Positions 1-12,123 of a stretch of DNA of 64,000 nucleotides are shown piece by piece (the stretch's first letter is position 1; each line of letters begins with the position of its first letter). The notes beneath the pieces were generated by a model. That model was not told the origin of the DNA, ran no database searches, and saw only the letters and a program-made list of their open reading frames with translations. This stretch comes from Salvator merianae. Taxonomy: Eukaryota; Chordata; Lepidosauria; Squamata; Teiidae. Position numbers and translations under genes: made by a program. The DNA is taken from positions 81,938,704-82,002,703 of the forward strand of contig QVOM02000025.1 of the NCBI GenBank assembly GCA_003586115.2, read 5' to 3'.

Positions 1-1024
1 AGAGAGTAACTGTAGGGTTAGCATGCCTATACAGTAAATAGTATTTTAATATAGCCAATATTTGCTTTTTCAGAAAAATCCCATTTAAGAAGTTTTTAAA
101 ATGTTTTTTTTTTTTTTAGCCACTTACAGTAACTCTGAAACTTTCTACAGGATAAGAAAAAGTATGCAACCCAGGAATTTAGCCTATTTTTATTTGTCCT
201 ATCTATATCCTCCTTTACCTCCAAAGACTTTAGAACAGCATTTCCACTTCCCACTAACCCTAAAAGAAAGATTATTTTGAAAAAATTACTCTTCCAGACT
301 TTCTGTGCTCTCAAGCTTGTTTTCCTTCCCCACTAACCTTCCTCACACGTAGCAGTTACATTCATGTTGTGGAAAGCTTCACAGGTCTCTAGAAAGATGA
401 ACCTGAACATTTCAGAACTTCTAAAATCGAAATGTTGGGTTACAGGAACATAGCATTGTGCAATAAAATGCCACAATGGAAATGTCCAAGGCAGCCACTG
501 CTATCCAAAATGAAGCAGCTAGCTTGCAGAGACAAGAAAGGCACGTCTTGCTTCTCTCTCACTTACGAGCTTATATTTCAGTGTTTAGAAGGAAAATCAC
601 CTATTAATGGTTTTAGTAAGTCCCAGCCAACAACTGACTGTTGTTGAGAATGAAGTTTCATAACCTTTCACTTTGTAGCTGCAAGCACTGAGCGTAGGTC
701 CCTTTTCTGCGAGACTGTTTCGAAATTTCGTCAAGCCCAGAAGATTCTTTGATCTTTGCCAGAGTCAATGTACTCTTGTACCAATTAACGCAGGGCCTCG
801 CACGTGCTATGCATCATACATAGGAGGCACCAAGCACAGGATCAGGCCTACAAAAGACCCACAAAAGTAGACTTTTCCCCCACAAAAGTAGATTGTGAAC
901 AGTATCAAACTAGGAAATTCTAAAGGAATTGGCCAGTGATTCCAGTTCCATTCTTACCAATTAAAAGCTAAGCCCTACTCCAGATTTTAAAATCTCAAGG
1001 TCAGTCCCCAGTCCAAAAATTATC

Positions 1025-1030
1025 TTTATT
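1025..1030 (-). terminator. STBD1: Poly(A) signal of STBD1 copy 1
   Basis: The minus strand reads AATAAA here, about 390 bases past the STBD1 stop codon at 1416-1418, giving a 3' UTR of about 400 bases. The same hexamer is kept in copy 2 at 29780-29785. No other AATAAA is closer to the stop in the sensible orientation. Confidence 0.65.
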
Positions 1031-1415
1031 GCTTCCATTTGTAGTCACAATAAGTTAAAAACATTTCTAGAGGCAGCTAAAGTGTAGTTTCACTACACCA
1101 CTCTCATTCTCCCAGTCCAAGTGTCCACCAGCCATATCCTCCTTTCTGCACACATATTACAATTCCATGTTTAGGGTTTAAAGCTTTTTGTGCAGGGAAG
1201 CTCTAATTTGTTCGTCACTATAAAGGCTTTGGTCTGATTCATTTTTGAAGCGTGTCCTCATATCTTCAAGCCTATGCTAGCAGAAGAGACACTTTAATCT
1301 AAGGCAGTTCTGGTATAACGTGCAGTGCAAAGATATACTAAGTTAGGCAAATCCAGAAAGCATCTATAACGAAATGGAATAAAACTGGAACCGCCGTGCT
1401 TGGCCAGAGCTCCCT

Positions 1416-2191
1416 TCAGTGATAGCCCCACCACTTATGGGCCACCCGATCCTCATGTTCAGTTGTTAGGGTTCGATTGTCACATTCTTCCCACCGTCTG
1501 ACCTTGCCATTTTCCACCACTATAAACTTCCACTCGACCCTGGTATCAGCTGGTAAGACAACAGAATCTGACCAGAATCCATCTTTGTCACACCTGAGGG
1601 GCACATAGTGATGCCACTGACCAAGACACTCATGGTCACCTGTGACGGCAATCAACTGGGCTTCTGAGTGAGTGATGTAGTGGACACGGAAAGTCACGTG
1701 CACAGTCTGAGGCATTGGTGACACCGCTGCCACTCTCTTGGCTTGTTCCAGGTCTTTGCTGCTGGAATCTTCCCCGCTGCCCTTTCTAGTAGCATCACCC
1801 CACGCCGAATGCTCAGGAACCATTTCCCATTCCTCGTGATCAACAGAGCTATGATGCGGCTGCTCTTTGCATCTCTCCTCATGCTTCTCGGGAGAGGCTC
1901 CAGCTTCAGTTGGAGTGCCCTCACCATGCGTTTCACCTCCTTGGCTCTGTAGTGACTCAGTTGCTGTTGCAGGACAACAGAATGCTTCGCTCCCAAGATA
2001 TTCCTTATAGTTCATTAATGGGGTTGTAGGTTCCTTGGTTAATGTCTCCTTTTCAGGAAACTCTCTAGGAACACTGGAAACACCATGTTCTCCTGGAGGC
2101 TCCAACTGGTTCCCCACCGACTCCTGAGGCCCGGGCAGATCGTTTGACTTTGTTTCGGGTAGGGTGTCTTTACAGTTAACTTGAAGCGATT
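1416..2191 (-). CDS. STBD1: STBD1 exon 2, copy 1: starch-binding domain-containing protein 1
   Basis: Terminal coding exon. The minus strand shows a good acceptor (TTTTCTGTCTAG) ending at 2192, and two bases complete the Glu codon begun in exon 1. It encodes residues 86-343. Residues 246-343 form a CBM20 starch/glycogen-binding domain beginning HVTFRVHY, with the usual tryptophans at about 278, 306, 319 and 339-340 and the C-terminal WWGYH. Residues 204-210 read HEEWEMV, the Atg8-family interacting motif known in mammalian STBD1. The family protein anchors glycogen to membranes and links it to GABARAPL1 for glycophagy. The segment between exon 1 and the motif is acidic and low complexity. Total length of 343 is close to the human 358. 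Identity is secure; function here is inferred from the family. Confidence 0.95.
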
Positions 2192-2337
2192 CTAGACAGA
2201 AAAGCATTAGTTAGACAAGAACACTGTTTCAACTTTCCAACAGCATCTTAATACATATACTCAACAAATATCTTCAAAGCAAAAATAGTAAATTAATTTT
2301 AGCCCCTCACAAACTATAGACTGTTGGGCTGCATCTG

Positions 2338-2400
2338 AACATAATAATAACAATAACAACAATAACAATAACAAGTAGTAGTAGTAGTAGTAGTAGTAGT
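2338..2400. repeat. Trinucleotide microsatellite, STBD1 intron, copy 1
   Basis: Runs of AAT/AAC units are followed by eight or so uninterrupted GTA units, immediately before a dispersed repeat. The same array is present in copy 2 at about 31097-31155. Confidence 0.85.
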
Positions 2401-2950
2401 GGCTGATAAGAACGTAAGAGAAAGCCCTGCTGGATCAGGCCACAGCGGATCTAGTCGACCATCCCATCTTGCACAGTAGTCAACCACTTACTTTTGGACA
2501 TTCTCAAGCAGAAGATGAAGGTGAAACCCTCACCTGCTCTCGACCCCTTGCAAATGGCCTTTAGAGGCATCCTGCCTATCTCTCCAACCTGGAGATGATA
2601 CCTAGGCATCAATTCTACTAGTCATTGTTGCACATGTCCTCCATAAATTTGTCTGACTCTTTCTTAAAGCTATCCAGGCTAGTGACCACCCCCACCCACT
2701 CTGGTAGTAAATTCCATAGACTAATGACCCTCTGGGTGAAAAAATACTTCCCTTTCTCAGTCTTAACTCTCCTGTTCATCAGCTTCAAAGAGTGCTCCTT
2801 GGTTCTAGTGTTGTGTGATAGAGAAAATATTTTTACTCAATCCGCCTTTTCAACACCATGCATTATTTTATAAACTTCAATCAGGTCACCTCTTAAAACA
2901 ACGTCTTTCAAGGCTGAAGGGGCCTAGATGTTGAAGATGATCTCATAAGG
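2401..2950 (-). mobile_element. Dispersed reptilian repeat (LINE/SINE-like), copy 1
   Basis: Starts with the phrase aagaacgtaagagaaagccc, then ctgctggatcaggccacagc, and continues through text shared with 6788-7340 and, in reverse orientation, 17154-17425. This phrase family is very common in sauropsid genomes. The exact class was not determined. It lies in the STBD1 intron, opposite to its usual reading direction. Confidence 0.65.
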
Positions 2951-4236
2951 GAAGCTTAAAGGCAGCTTAGAGGTCGTAGTGTCCACATGCTGCTGCCCTA
3001 ATCCATATTAAAGACCAGAAAATGCACTTCCAAAATGTGTTCTCTGGCTTTTAGTGTGGGATGGAAAGGCTATCTTCATGCTACCACCTCTAAGCAGCAT
3101 TTTTTCAGTGTGTGTGGATACAACCCTGCAATCCAACTTTGGTGCACAACCTTGATTTTTGTCCACAGCAGCAATGGCAGAGCTAACAAACAAATATTCA
3201 CCAAATACCAATCCCAAAATCAAGAACCTCCTCTTTGTCCTATGTCAGTGTTTTGTAATTGCAAATGCACAAAATATTTTCATGATTCTCACAAAAGAAT
3301 AAAAGCTATTTCCTATTTCAAGAACAAAGCATATTTAATAGCATATTTGTGAGTAATCCATTCCAACCCCGCACAATATATATATATTTTTTCTAGGGAG
3401 ACGTTCTCATGTTTTTTAACACTAGATCACATCCAATAAAATTATACTATTCATTCCTGGACCAGGTTGTGTTAAAGACCAACTGGCAAAAAAGCAAAGT
3501 GAAAGGAGAAGACGACTACATCTTTAGCCAGAGCTATAAAATGGCAAAAATAGTTTGTAGAAAGCCAACCTCGCCTCCCTCCCAATCACTAAATACCACC
3601 TGTTCTTATTCCCTGCTATGACTTAGAAAGTGAAACACGGCAACGTCCAATCAGCTTGAAGGCATATGGTCTGAAACCATTTTCACTTATCAAACAGCAG
3701 GTTATTAACACGATTCCCCCTTCGCCCACCAACGTTGACTTTCAGAATCTCAGCAAAGAGATCTTGGGCTCCACTCGCCTTTACAAAAAGGTTCCTGTTC
3801 TCATCTGACGTGAATCAGCACAATAGCACACATGCCAATCCCACACAGAAGCTAAAATTAGTTGAAGGTCTCTCCTAAAGTCTGAACTGCCTACAAGTGC
3901 CCGTCAGCCCTTAGGAGATGATTCCCACAGGACCAGCTAGGATAACTGACAAGATCTGTGTCTGCTGGAACAGAGGTCACAAGAACGGGGCTTCCTCATG
4001 TTTCCCCTTCTAAAGCAGCAGGGGTAAAGCTGAAAAATTGCTTAATAGGCTAGCACCAAGCCAAGAAATCCTATCGCACTCCTTCAGCACTAGACTTGGA
4101 TTGCATCTGCTTACACTTTTGCAACTGAGAACAATTGGAAGCAGTGGGAAAGGCAAAAGAATTCTATGAACTCTTACAAGAATCTGGTAAATGGGTGTGT
4201 TTATATATAAGTCACTTTTCCATCAGAGGATTATAG

Positions 4237-4340
4237 TACTCTCCATTATTTCTACTACTGATAGGATAACTGACTCACCCCATCTCAGTACTCTCCATTA
4301 TTTCTACTACTAATAGGATAACTGACTCACCCCATTTCAG
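4237..4340. repeat. 52-base tandem duplication, copy 1
   Basis: A 52-base unit beginning tactctccattatttctac occurs twice head to tail (4237-4288 and 4289-4340) with two substitutions between units. Copy 2 has the same pair at 32979-33082. Confidence 0.9.
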
Positions 4341-4608
4341 TATGTTTGTAGTTTTTAAAAAGGTATTTATCTGATTTTTATATTACCCTACATCAAAGCC
4401 TGGGGTGGCTAGTAAATAGGTTGCCAAACGTTTACAAAGATTTCATATGTGCATTTTTGTTTTTAAAAACATCTATGCTGTACATACATTTTTGCAAGCA
4501 ATTTTCTTCAACAGACCTTTCATACATACATACCCAGAGGCCCCAGAGCAGTTTACAATAAAACCAATAAAAACATAATTAAAAATGAAACTGACTAAAA
4601 ATAACAAA

Positions 4609-4788
4609 GGCCCTTTCTGCACTTGGCCTTATTCCAGATTATATCTTGCAATAGGGATCTGCCATCTGTAAGCTACTATGAACTATGGCAGGCCCCACCT
4701 GGGGTCTGCTATAATCTGCACTAGTGTGTGGATAGTAGGTCCCTATTCTGGGATATAGTCCAGAATAAAGCCAAGTGCAGAAAGGGCC
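4609..4788. mobile_element. Short inverted-terminal-repeat element (MITE-like), copy 1
   Basis: About 180 bases bounded by ggccctttctgcacttggc and its reverse complement at the right end, with a near-perfect terminal inverted repeat of about 28 bases. There is no coding capacity. Related ends appear at 20888-21382, 53500-53690 and 60835-60905. A 1-2 base target duplication cannot be assigned with certainty. Confidence 0.75.
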
Positions 4789-6787
4789 AAACTCTATTTT
4801 TGCTAGTGTACGCGTTTTTGTGCCTAGTACATTGCTTCTAGAAATATGCCTTTCTATAAGAATATTTTTGTTGGAGAACTGCCTCACAATATCTACAGTA
4901 CTCCAGATTTCTAAGGCTGAACACATACCTCACAGCATGAAAATTTTGTAAATTTACACTTACAGATTTCTCCCTTCTGATTTCTACTGTTAAGTGCCGT
5001 GTCAGCAATTACTAGGTGGTATAAAAGCAATGGTAGTACATTTGGGACATATATATCACAGTCTCTGAGCATTAATGCATATATAACAGTCAATGAGCAT
5101 AAGTGGACAAATGTGTGGAATAATTTCTGCTATGGCTCATCAGTATGTAAGCCCTGGAAAGGAAAAAAAGGAGATGTATCTTGAAAGAGGAGAATTGGAA
5201 TTAAGAACACAGGCCACCAAATCTTGGAGGAGCTCAAACATGAGCGAAAACAATCATTATAATGCTTGATATGCGGGGAGACAAACTGGGGTTACTGGTG
5301 CCCACTAGGATTGATGAGGCAGAAGGGAATACATCTGGAAGGAAGTAGATGATAAAAACAGCAGGAGCTATGATAGGTGAGATGCTGTTATGGTTATAGT
5401 TTTATGCAAACCCACCTCACAGGTCCCAGTAAATGAATGAATAAATTTATTGATTACTCAAATGATCATATCAGAGTAAGGGATTCTGTATCTTCTACCT
5501 TTTACACAGAGGATGAGGTCATTTTGGTCAGTCCTGAACTAAAACCTGCATGAAGAAGAAAGGGAGAACTGGTTCCTATTTTGAACTATTGGGTATGATA
5601 TACTGTCCACTTTACCCTTATGGGCCAGTCACCCTGAGGGTAACGTGAACCAGATGAAGTAAAATGTGAAACAAGCATTTTGGTGGGAACCCCAAACTCT
5701 AATAGGAAGTTGCTGCTCTCTGTTTCTCTTGCTTCAGACCTGCAACCACGAGACCTTGCCACATTCTTGGGATTTTCTGAACTTGCTTGCCTTTCAGCAG
5801 ATGTTTTGCCACCAGGTTAGGTAGCATCTGATGGTAAAACATCTGCAGAAAAGAGAGCAAGGTCAGAGAACCCCCGCAATGCAACACTGCGACACTGAGC
5901 TACAAATATTCTCCACCAGAACTTTGAGACATGTTAAAGAAGCATGATCATATTGCCAAAAGTTCCCCTATACTAACAGAAATCCCATTTGCAGAATTTC
6001 CATCCAACCCATTGTCTAGCCAACACACAGACCTTTCACAGCCCTCCAAGAAGTGGGAGAGGACATATTTAGAAAACAGATCTTTGGCCTGGGCCGATGG
6101 ATTTAAATACAATACTGGAATTGCTTGTATTAGTTTTCATGCATTGTTTTTAACTGTGGCCTGTCCTGTGACTCTTAATAAGGTTAAGAGAGAAATAATC
6201 TAAACAAAGAAATATGTTCACCCTTTGGGGGGGGGAAAGCTGCATGGAGAACAGTCTTTCTGCATTCTGGAGGACTACACCAGAATGAGCCACAATCTGG
6301 AATCTCCTAATTTCCTGGAAAAGCAAGCAAGACCATGAACCACAGGTACCCTCTTCTCCATAATGTCAAAATCACAGGGGCGCATTTACTTTACAATGGT
6401 TATTCCGTGACTTTGGTGATGCGAGAACAGTCTGCAATATCCACACTCGCTGCAATTGATGAAGCAGCAGTGACTCCCAAATCTTTCTGCATGATTTACA
6501 GGAAATCCTCATGCCTATTTTTTTTTTACAGAAATAATTTTGCACTCAGATCACCTACTTGGCACACACCAGGTCCCAGGTTCAATCATTTACATCTCCC
6601 TGTGGTGCCAAGAAAATTATACTGATGTGCCAATACGGTCAAATTGAATTTGAGGGCATCTTCATCTTTTTATATATCATCATATGGCTTACAATTTCGC
6701 TGTACTATTATTAGTAATGATATTGGTATTGTTCATAATCAACCAATTTGCAATGATTTTTATCCATGTTCTCCCATTACAGAACTG

Positions 6788-7930
6788 TGTGATCACTAAG
6801 ATAAGAACATAAGAAGACCCCTGCTGGGTCGGGCCACAGCCCATCTAGTCCCGTATTCTGTTTCACACAGTGGCCCACCAATTGCTTCTGGGAATTCTCA
6901 AGCAGAAGGACAAAACCTTCACCTGCTCTTGACTCCCCACAAATGGTTTTACAGATATTCTACCTGTCTTTCCAACCTGGAGGCAGTACCTAGGCATCCA
7001 TTCTAGCAGCCATCGATACACCTGGCCTCTATGAATCTGTTCAATCTGTTCTTAAAGCTATCCAGGCTGATTGATGTCACCACATCTTCTGGTAGTGAAT
7101 TTCATAGACTAATGACCCTTAAGGTGAAAAAAATACTTCCCCTTGTTGGTCCTAACTCTCCTACCCATTAACTTCATAGAGTGCCCCTGGTTGTGCGATA
7201 GAGAAAAGATTTTCTCTCTGTCCACCATAATGTGTGCATAATGTGCATTATTTTATACACTTCAGTCAGGTCCCCTCTTAAATGCCATCTTTCAAGGATG
7301 AATAGGCCAAGACTGTTGCAGCCTGATTTCATAAGGAAGGTGTTCGAGTCCCTGGACCGTTATGGTTGCCCTTTTCTACACCTTTTCCAGTTCTACAATA
7401 TCCTTTCTGAGGTGAGGTGACCAGATCACCTGGGCTGGTCCCACTGCAGGTTCCACAAATTACTGGATAACGTCTTACAGGGTGTATCTCCACTGTGCCA
7501 GCCCCTCTGCCCCACCAGGCTGCCCTCGTGGCCTCAAGAGAGGAGCTTGATGGCTCCTCTGTCATTTTTAAGTCTCTGCACCTGCACTCAAGAGGGCCTC
7601 CTCACCCTCCACAACCAGTTGCAGCAGGCTTGCATGCAAACATGGCACATTTTGCCATGGCAAGGGCTCAGCTCAGAGCTGCTTCTTGTGCATTTGAATT
7701 TTTTGGGCCTTGAAATCTCTCCATGCATGCTCATGCTGTTCCACATGGGTTGATATGGGGATGGGAAGACTTCAATACTTCTCAAAGGCATCTTGACAGC
7801 CATAGTTACCCACAGCTGGGTCTCCTCTGTCATGGCCCCTTCCCTCTGGAATGTTCTTTCCTCTGATATTCATGAAATCACTGTTAAAAGTAACTGCTGA
7901 AGACACATCTTTTTACCCTGGCCTTCCCCA
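6788..7930 (-). mobile_element. Dispersed repeat cluster in STBD1 intron, copy 1
   Basis: 6788-7340 is a second member of the family seen at 2401-2950 (aagaacataagaagacccct at its start). 7480-7930 carries another dispersed repeat with text like that at 43680-44010 (tctggaatgttctttcctct). Open frames here lack family resemblance and belong to repeats. Confidence 0.55.
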
Positions 7931-8055
7931 TATGGCTGGTTTTCACAACTTTTTAAATGAATTAATTAGTTTATTTTTTAAAGAATATTTGACAACAGTT
8001 AATTTAAAATAATAAACAAAATAAATATTAGCTTTCAGCTGAATTTTACATTTTT

Positions 8056-8082
8056 TATTTATATATATATATATATATATAT
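8056..8082. repeat. TA dinucleotide repeat, copy 1
   Basis: An uninterrupted alternating TA stretch inside the STBD1 intron; its counterpart is at about 36779-36802 and is slightly shorter. Confidence 0.85.
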
Positions 8083-9677
8083 CCTCACTATTCCCCCAAA
8101 TTCCTCAACACTCCCTTTGGGGACATCCCCCTGTTGGAATATTACTGGGCTATATTTACAGAATACATTAAAAAAAGTTTGGGAGCTAATACACTACCCT
8201 GTGGTAGGCCATTCCTCTGATGTCACCATCCACTAGGTTTTCCCTGAAACTCAGCATAAACGATTTTGAAGCAGGTTTCTACTGTTACTAAGATTGAAAT
8301 CCTTCATTATTCCATAATTTTTTTGCATCAAGACTCTTGGATTAACCGTATCATACACAGCTGTTAAATCAATGAATAGAATGGATCGATGAAAGATTCC
8401 CATCGGATGGCTCCACCAGAAGTTTTGCCAGCAGCTGGGAATCTTTCATGGAAATCATTGAATGGGTATAATTCAGTCCAAAGAAACCTTAAATAAATGG
8501 GGCTACCTAGTCACTACTACATTTTGTGACTGCAGTGAACTACAAACAGCCACACATTTGTACAACTGTCCAAAGTTACAAGAATCTTATGCTAGCACAG
8601 CGTAATGCAACTGATGTTTCTTGCTTCTAGGCAAGAAAAAAAAAATTATATTTCTTTAATATAGGTACTCTCTTTTAACTAAAAGTTAGTATCTCATATG
8701 GTACTTGAATTCACACATGGGTTGAATTTTTATCCACTACTTCTGATGATGGTTTTAACATGAGTAAAAAAACAGAATACGTTCCTGTTTTGCAATACTT
8801 ACGTTGAAATCCACCTTGAACAGTGGTCCCCAAACTATTTTGGCTTCCCCCAGATCCCCACAGGGCCACACCCCCTTTTGGACGGAGGTGAATTCGATCG
8901 TGCCACTATTTATATCTTTATGAAGGTCTGGATGGCATAGTAATTTATCTGTCTCGCAATGCCTTATGTTGATTTTCCCCCCTCTAACTGCAAACTTTAT
9001 TAATTTGTAACACATGACATAACAGTTTTAATCTACTGGCATGCCTGTCATATGTCCTGTTGTTCGCAATCGATTTACTCATCGGTAGTCTACCCTGTAG
9101 TTGAAATTTGCTTTAAAGAAAAAGTTTATTTATTTGTTTGTTTGCTTATTTAATTTCATTCGTACCCCTCCCTTCACCTGAAGGTCCCAGCCAGGGCAGG
9201 TTTCAACATACAATAAAACAAACACAAAAACATGTTTAAAATATTTTTCTTCCCCTTTGTGGCCTCCTGTTTGCAGAAGAACTCTTAAGAGCCCCCCCTT
9301 CCCCAATTTGGGGATCCGGCCGGACCTACCGAGGGGGTTCCATTGGAAAGTCTTAAAAGCAACGCTTCCCCCCCCCCCACTGCAGAGTCGCCCGCTAACT
9401 TTATTTTTGCATTATTTCTTTATCTGCATTTTTATCCCGCCCTATATCCAAAGGACTCAGGACGGCTTACGGCATTAAAATCCACATATAAACTACGTAT
9501 GAACATAGGCGTACTAAAACAACAGCAGTTTAGTCTTCTGCCCCCTCGCAAGCCCGTTCTCTGCAATCAGCCAGCCAGCCAGCGAGCTCTTTTTCTCCTC
9601 CCCCCCAAGATGCCCTCGCGAATGTTGGCATCGCCCCTGCCCACCTGCCGCCCTCTGCAAGCGAAGCGAGGCGGTAC

Positions 9678-9933
9678 CTGGGGCTGCCGCCGCCGGGGCT
9701 GCCGCCTCCCGCTCCCACCGCGAGGAGGGCCCTTCCTTGGCCGCCGCCGCCGCCGCCTCCTTGTCCACCACCTCCTTGCCGTCGTCCCTGCCGTACCAGA
9801 GCCAGGCGAGCAGGGCGGCCACCAAGGCCACCAGCAAGGCCGGCCAGAGTTCCGTCAGACCTGCTGCCCCGTCGTTGCTCAGCGGCAGCGGCGGCGGCGC
9901 CCGGGCAGCCTCGCCCTCCGCGTCCACGGCCAT
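9678..9933 (-). CDS. STBD1: STBD1 exon 1, copy 1: N-terminal membrane anchor
   Basis: First coding exon, 85 codons plus one base. The donor on the minus strand reads CCCAG then GTACCG, and the split Glu codon joins exon 2 exactly. Residues 29-47 (LWPALLVALVAALLAWLWY) form a single hydrophobic membrane segment, as in mammalian STBD1. Residues 57-85 are alanine-rich. The chosen start (MAVDAEGEAARA) has a good Kozak context. The frame stays open upstream for another 72 codons to a Met at 10149, so a longer N terminus cannot be excluded. Unlike the mammalian protein, whose Gly2 is known to be myristoylated, the predicted start is Met-Ala, and about 25 residues precede the membrane segment. Confidence 0.88.
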
Positions 9934-10262
9934 GGCGGGCCGGTAAAGGAGGGACGGAGGCAGGCAGGGAGCGACCGTGAGAGACGAGGCGGCGGCGGCG
10001 GCGGCCCTCCCACCCCGCTCCGGGCAGCAAGACGGCTCTCTGCCTGGAAAAGGCCGGGCCCGCCGCCTTCCGCGAGGTCTTATATGGCCCGGGGCTGGCG
10101 GTGAGGGGGCCGTGCCTGCCCTGCCCCGCTCCGCCCCGCGCTCGGGCACCTGCTTTACTCAGTCGGCCCTGCCTGTCAGGGGGGAAGGCGACGGCGAGCG
10201 CAGGCCGATGGGCGCCCATTGGACCTTGGGGAGAAAGCGCGTCTTGAGTCCTAAAAATAGTC
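9934..10262 (-). promoter_or_regulatory. STBD1: CpG-rich STBD1 promoter, copy 1, with MEF2, CCAAT and TATA-like sites
   Basis: About 600 bases around exon 1 (about 9590-10240) are dense in CpG. Reading the minus strand toward exon 1 there is a perfect MEF2 consensus ctaaaaatag at 10251-10260, an inverted CCAAT (attgg on plus, 10218-10222) and a TATA/CArG-like CCATATAAGA at 10078-10087, about 145 bases before the ATG. The MEF2 site agrees with the known muscle expression of STBD1. The transcription start is not directly visible. Confidence 0.6.
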
Positions 10263-10339
10263 TGAACATTATAAGGGGTCAGGCAGGAGCGACGTCGGTA
10301 ATACGAAGGAAATCAACACCAAAACCATAGGAGAGGAGT

Positions 10340-12120
10340 CGTGGGGGCAAGCCGCTCAATCAAATGCTTTTGGGGGAGCACGGAGGGGGCAATAGTGAAG
10401 AAAGCTTTCCCACAGCTTTCTGAGGTTTTGGGGCGAGGAAAGGCGAAGGGCATTTTTCAGATGCTTTTGGCGTGCAAGGGGTGTGTGTGTGTTTGTGTAA
10501 AGAAACCCTTTCATGGTTTTTGTTGGTTCACTTCTGCATTTCTATCCCTCACCATTTTTTTAAGAGCTCAAGGTAGTCGGAGTTATTTTCCTCCACTGTT
10601 TTTTATCCTTGCAACAACCCTGTAAGGTAGGCTGTGTTGAGAGGCAGAGGCTGCTGCACCCTGACTTGGAGTGCAAGAGGGGAATTTCAAGAAAAATCCC
10701 TGGATCACTTGGTGGCGGGGGTAAGAGGGGTACAGTATTACTATTATTTTGACTTTTTACCCCATCTAATGAGGTCAATTTTTATTTGACTTTTTAACAT
10801 AGATGTTAGTGTAACCTACCCTGAGATCGTGGGGTATAGGGCATGATAGAAATACAAATAAATAAAAAAAAAAGACTTCAAGGCAGCAAACATTCTCTTT
10901 CACTTACAACAACCCTGTAAAGTAGGGTAGATTAAGAAGCAGAGACTGATCCAGGGTGAAGTACTTTTTTTATTTGGAAGGGGGTGGGGAAGCAAGGATG
11001 GGAAAACCTTTCAAATGCTTTTTCAGTAAAGGGAGAAGGGCAAGAAAAGTCCATCAGGTATTTCTTTCGAGATGCAAGGAAAATTAGCAAGGGAGAACTT
11101 TCAATGCTTTTCTAAGATGTAAGGGGAAAAAAAACAAAATAGGAGTCTTTCAGATATTGGGGCTGAGGAGATGCAAAGAAAATACTTGAAATACAAAAAT
11201 GGTAAAGTAGATTTTTCAAAAATATAAGAAACAAGAAATAGCTAAAGTTTTAAAAGATTTTGTTTCCATTGTGCAATGTTGCACAAACTTTCAGAGTGGG
11301 CATGAAATCTAGGATCACTCTATCCCCCCATTCTTCCCCCCCTACAAAGTTTGATGACACCATGGATATTGTATAACCTTGCTATAAAATTTCCATAAAT
11401 TGTCTTCGTAATGTTTCACCTCTCAGGAAACATAAAGGGGATGTAATGAAAAACATTAGGTAATTGAAATGCATTGGAAAATTATAAACCAAAACTGAAT
11501 CATCTGGATCTTGCAGATGAAGAATAAGCTTGGGTTGTTTACCTAGGCTTCAAGCACGGTAAGAAATAAAACCACTCAAACTCAATATATTGATACAGTA
11601 AGTATTTACAAAATCATTCTTGCTTTCTATGCAATGTAGGCCACAATCTTGTCATCACTTGAAAGTAAATCCTGTTAAATCAGAAGAATTGTTGAAGAGG
11701 GAAACATACAGCATTGCACCATTTACGAACAAAAAAGTTTTTGCAAAATATTAGTAAGTGCTCCTTTTCCCATGTAATTTTGTGCAAAGTTATTTGTATG
11801 TCTTCTAAATGTTCTAATGTTTGTGCAAGATATTGCAGAACATAAATGCATATGATTTCATAGCATCAATAGTGTATTGAGGTGACAAGCAGATGGTAGA
11901 ACCAATCTCAGGAGTAAAAGGTGTTTTTACACCCTGTGGTGTCCCCTTTATTCTCTTGTCTGACTTAATGGCCATTACTGTAGTTTTCCCACTTAAGAAT
12001 CATTGTTATTCATAATGTTGATGCCTGCTGTGCGTGGTGGGTTACACGCCTAAAAACAAGTGAGATTATTGCGAACTTGCAGTCTTCCAGAAACCCAAAT
12101 GAAAGTAGACACAACTGGAC
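10340..12120. other. Upstream flank of STBD1 copy 1, no gene seen
   Basis: AT-rich non-coding sequence with a short GT repeat near 10480 and two similar phrases (aacaaccctgtaa near 10613 and 10910) typical of an old dispersed repeat. No exon-like segment with splice sites was found on either strand. Confidence 0.6.
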
Positions 12121-12123
12121 ATA

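Noticed and set aside
1694..1996. Frames overlapping STBD1 exon 2 on both strands (also 30449-30751)
   Set aside because: Shadows of the real exon, which has the CBM20 domain and splice sites.
9343..10104. A 253-codon plus-strand frame, and its twin at 38066-38827
   Set aside because: It is the antisense of the STBD1 first exon and CpG island; GC-rich DNA has few stops. Composition is Arg/Pro/Gly-rich and no family is recognisable.
9530..10219. A 229-codon minus frame starting MGAHRPALA, twin at 38253-38942
   Set aside because: Out of frame with the STBD1 first exon and made of Gly/Arg-rich low-complexity sequence; its Met-Gly start is not the STBD1 start.
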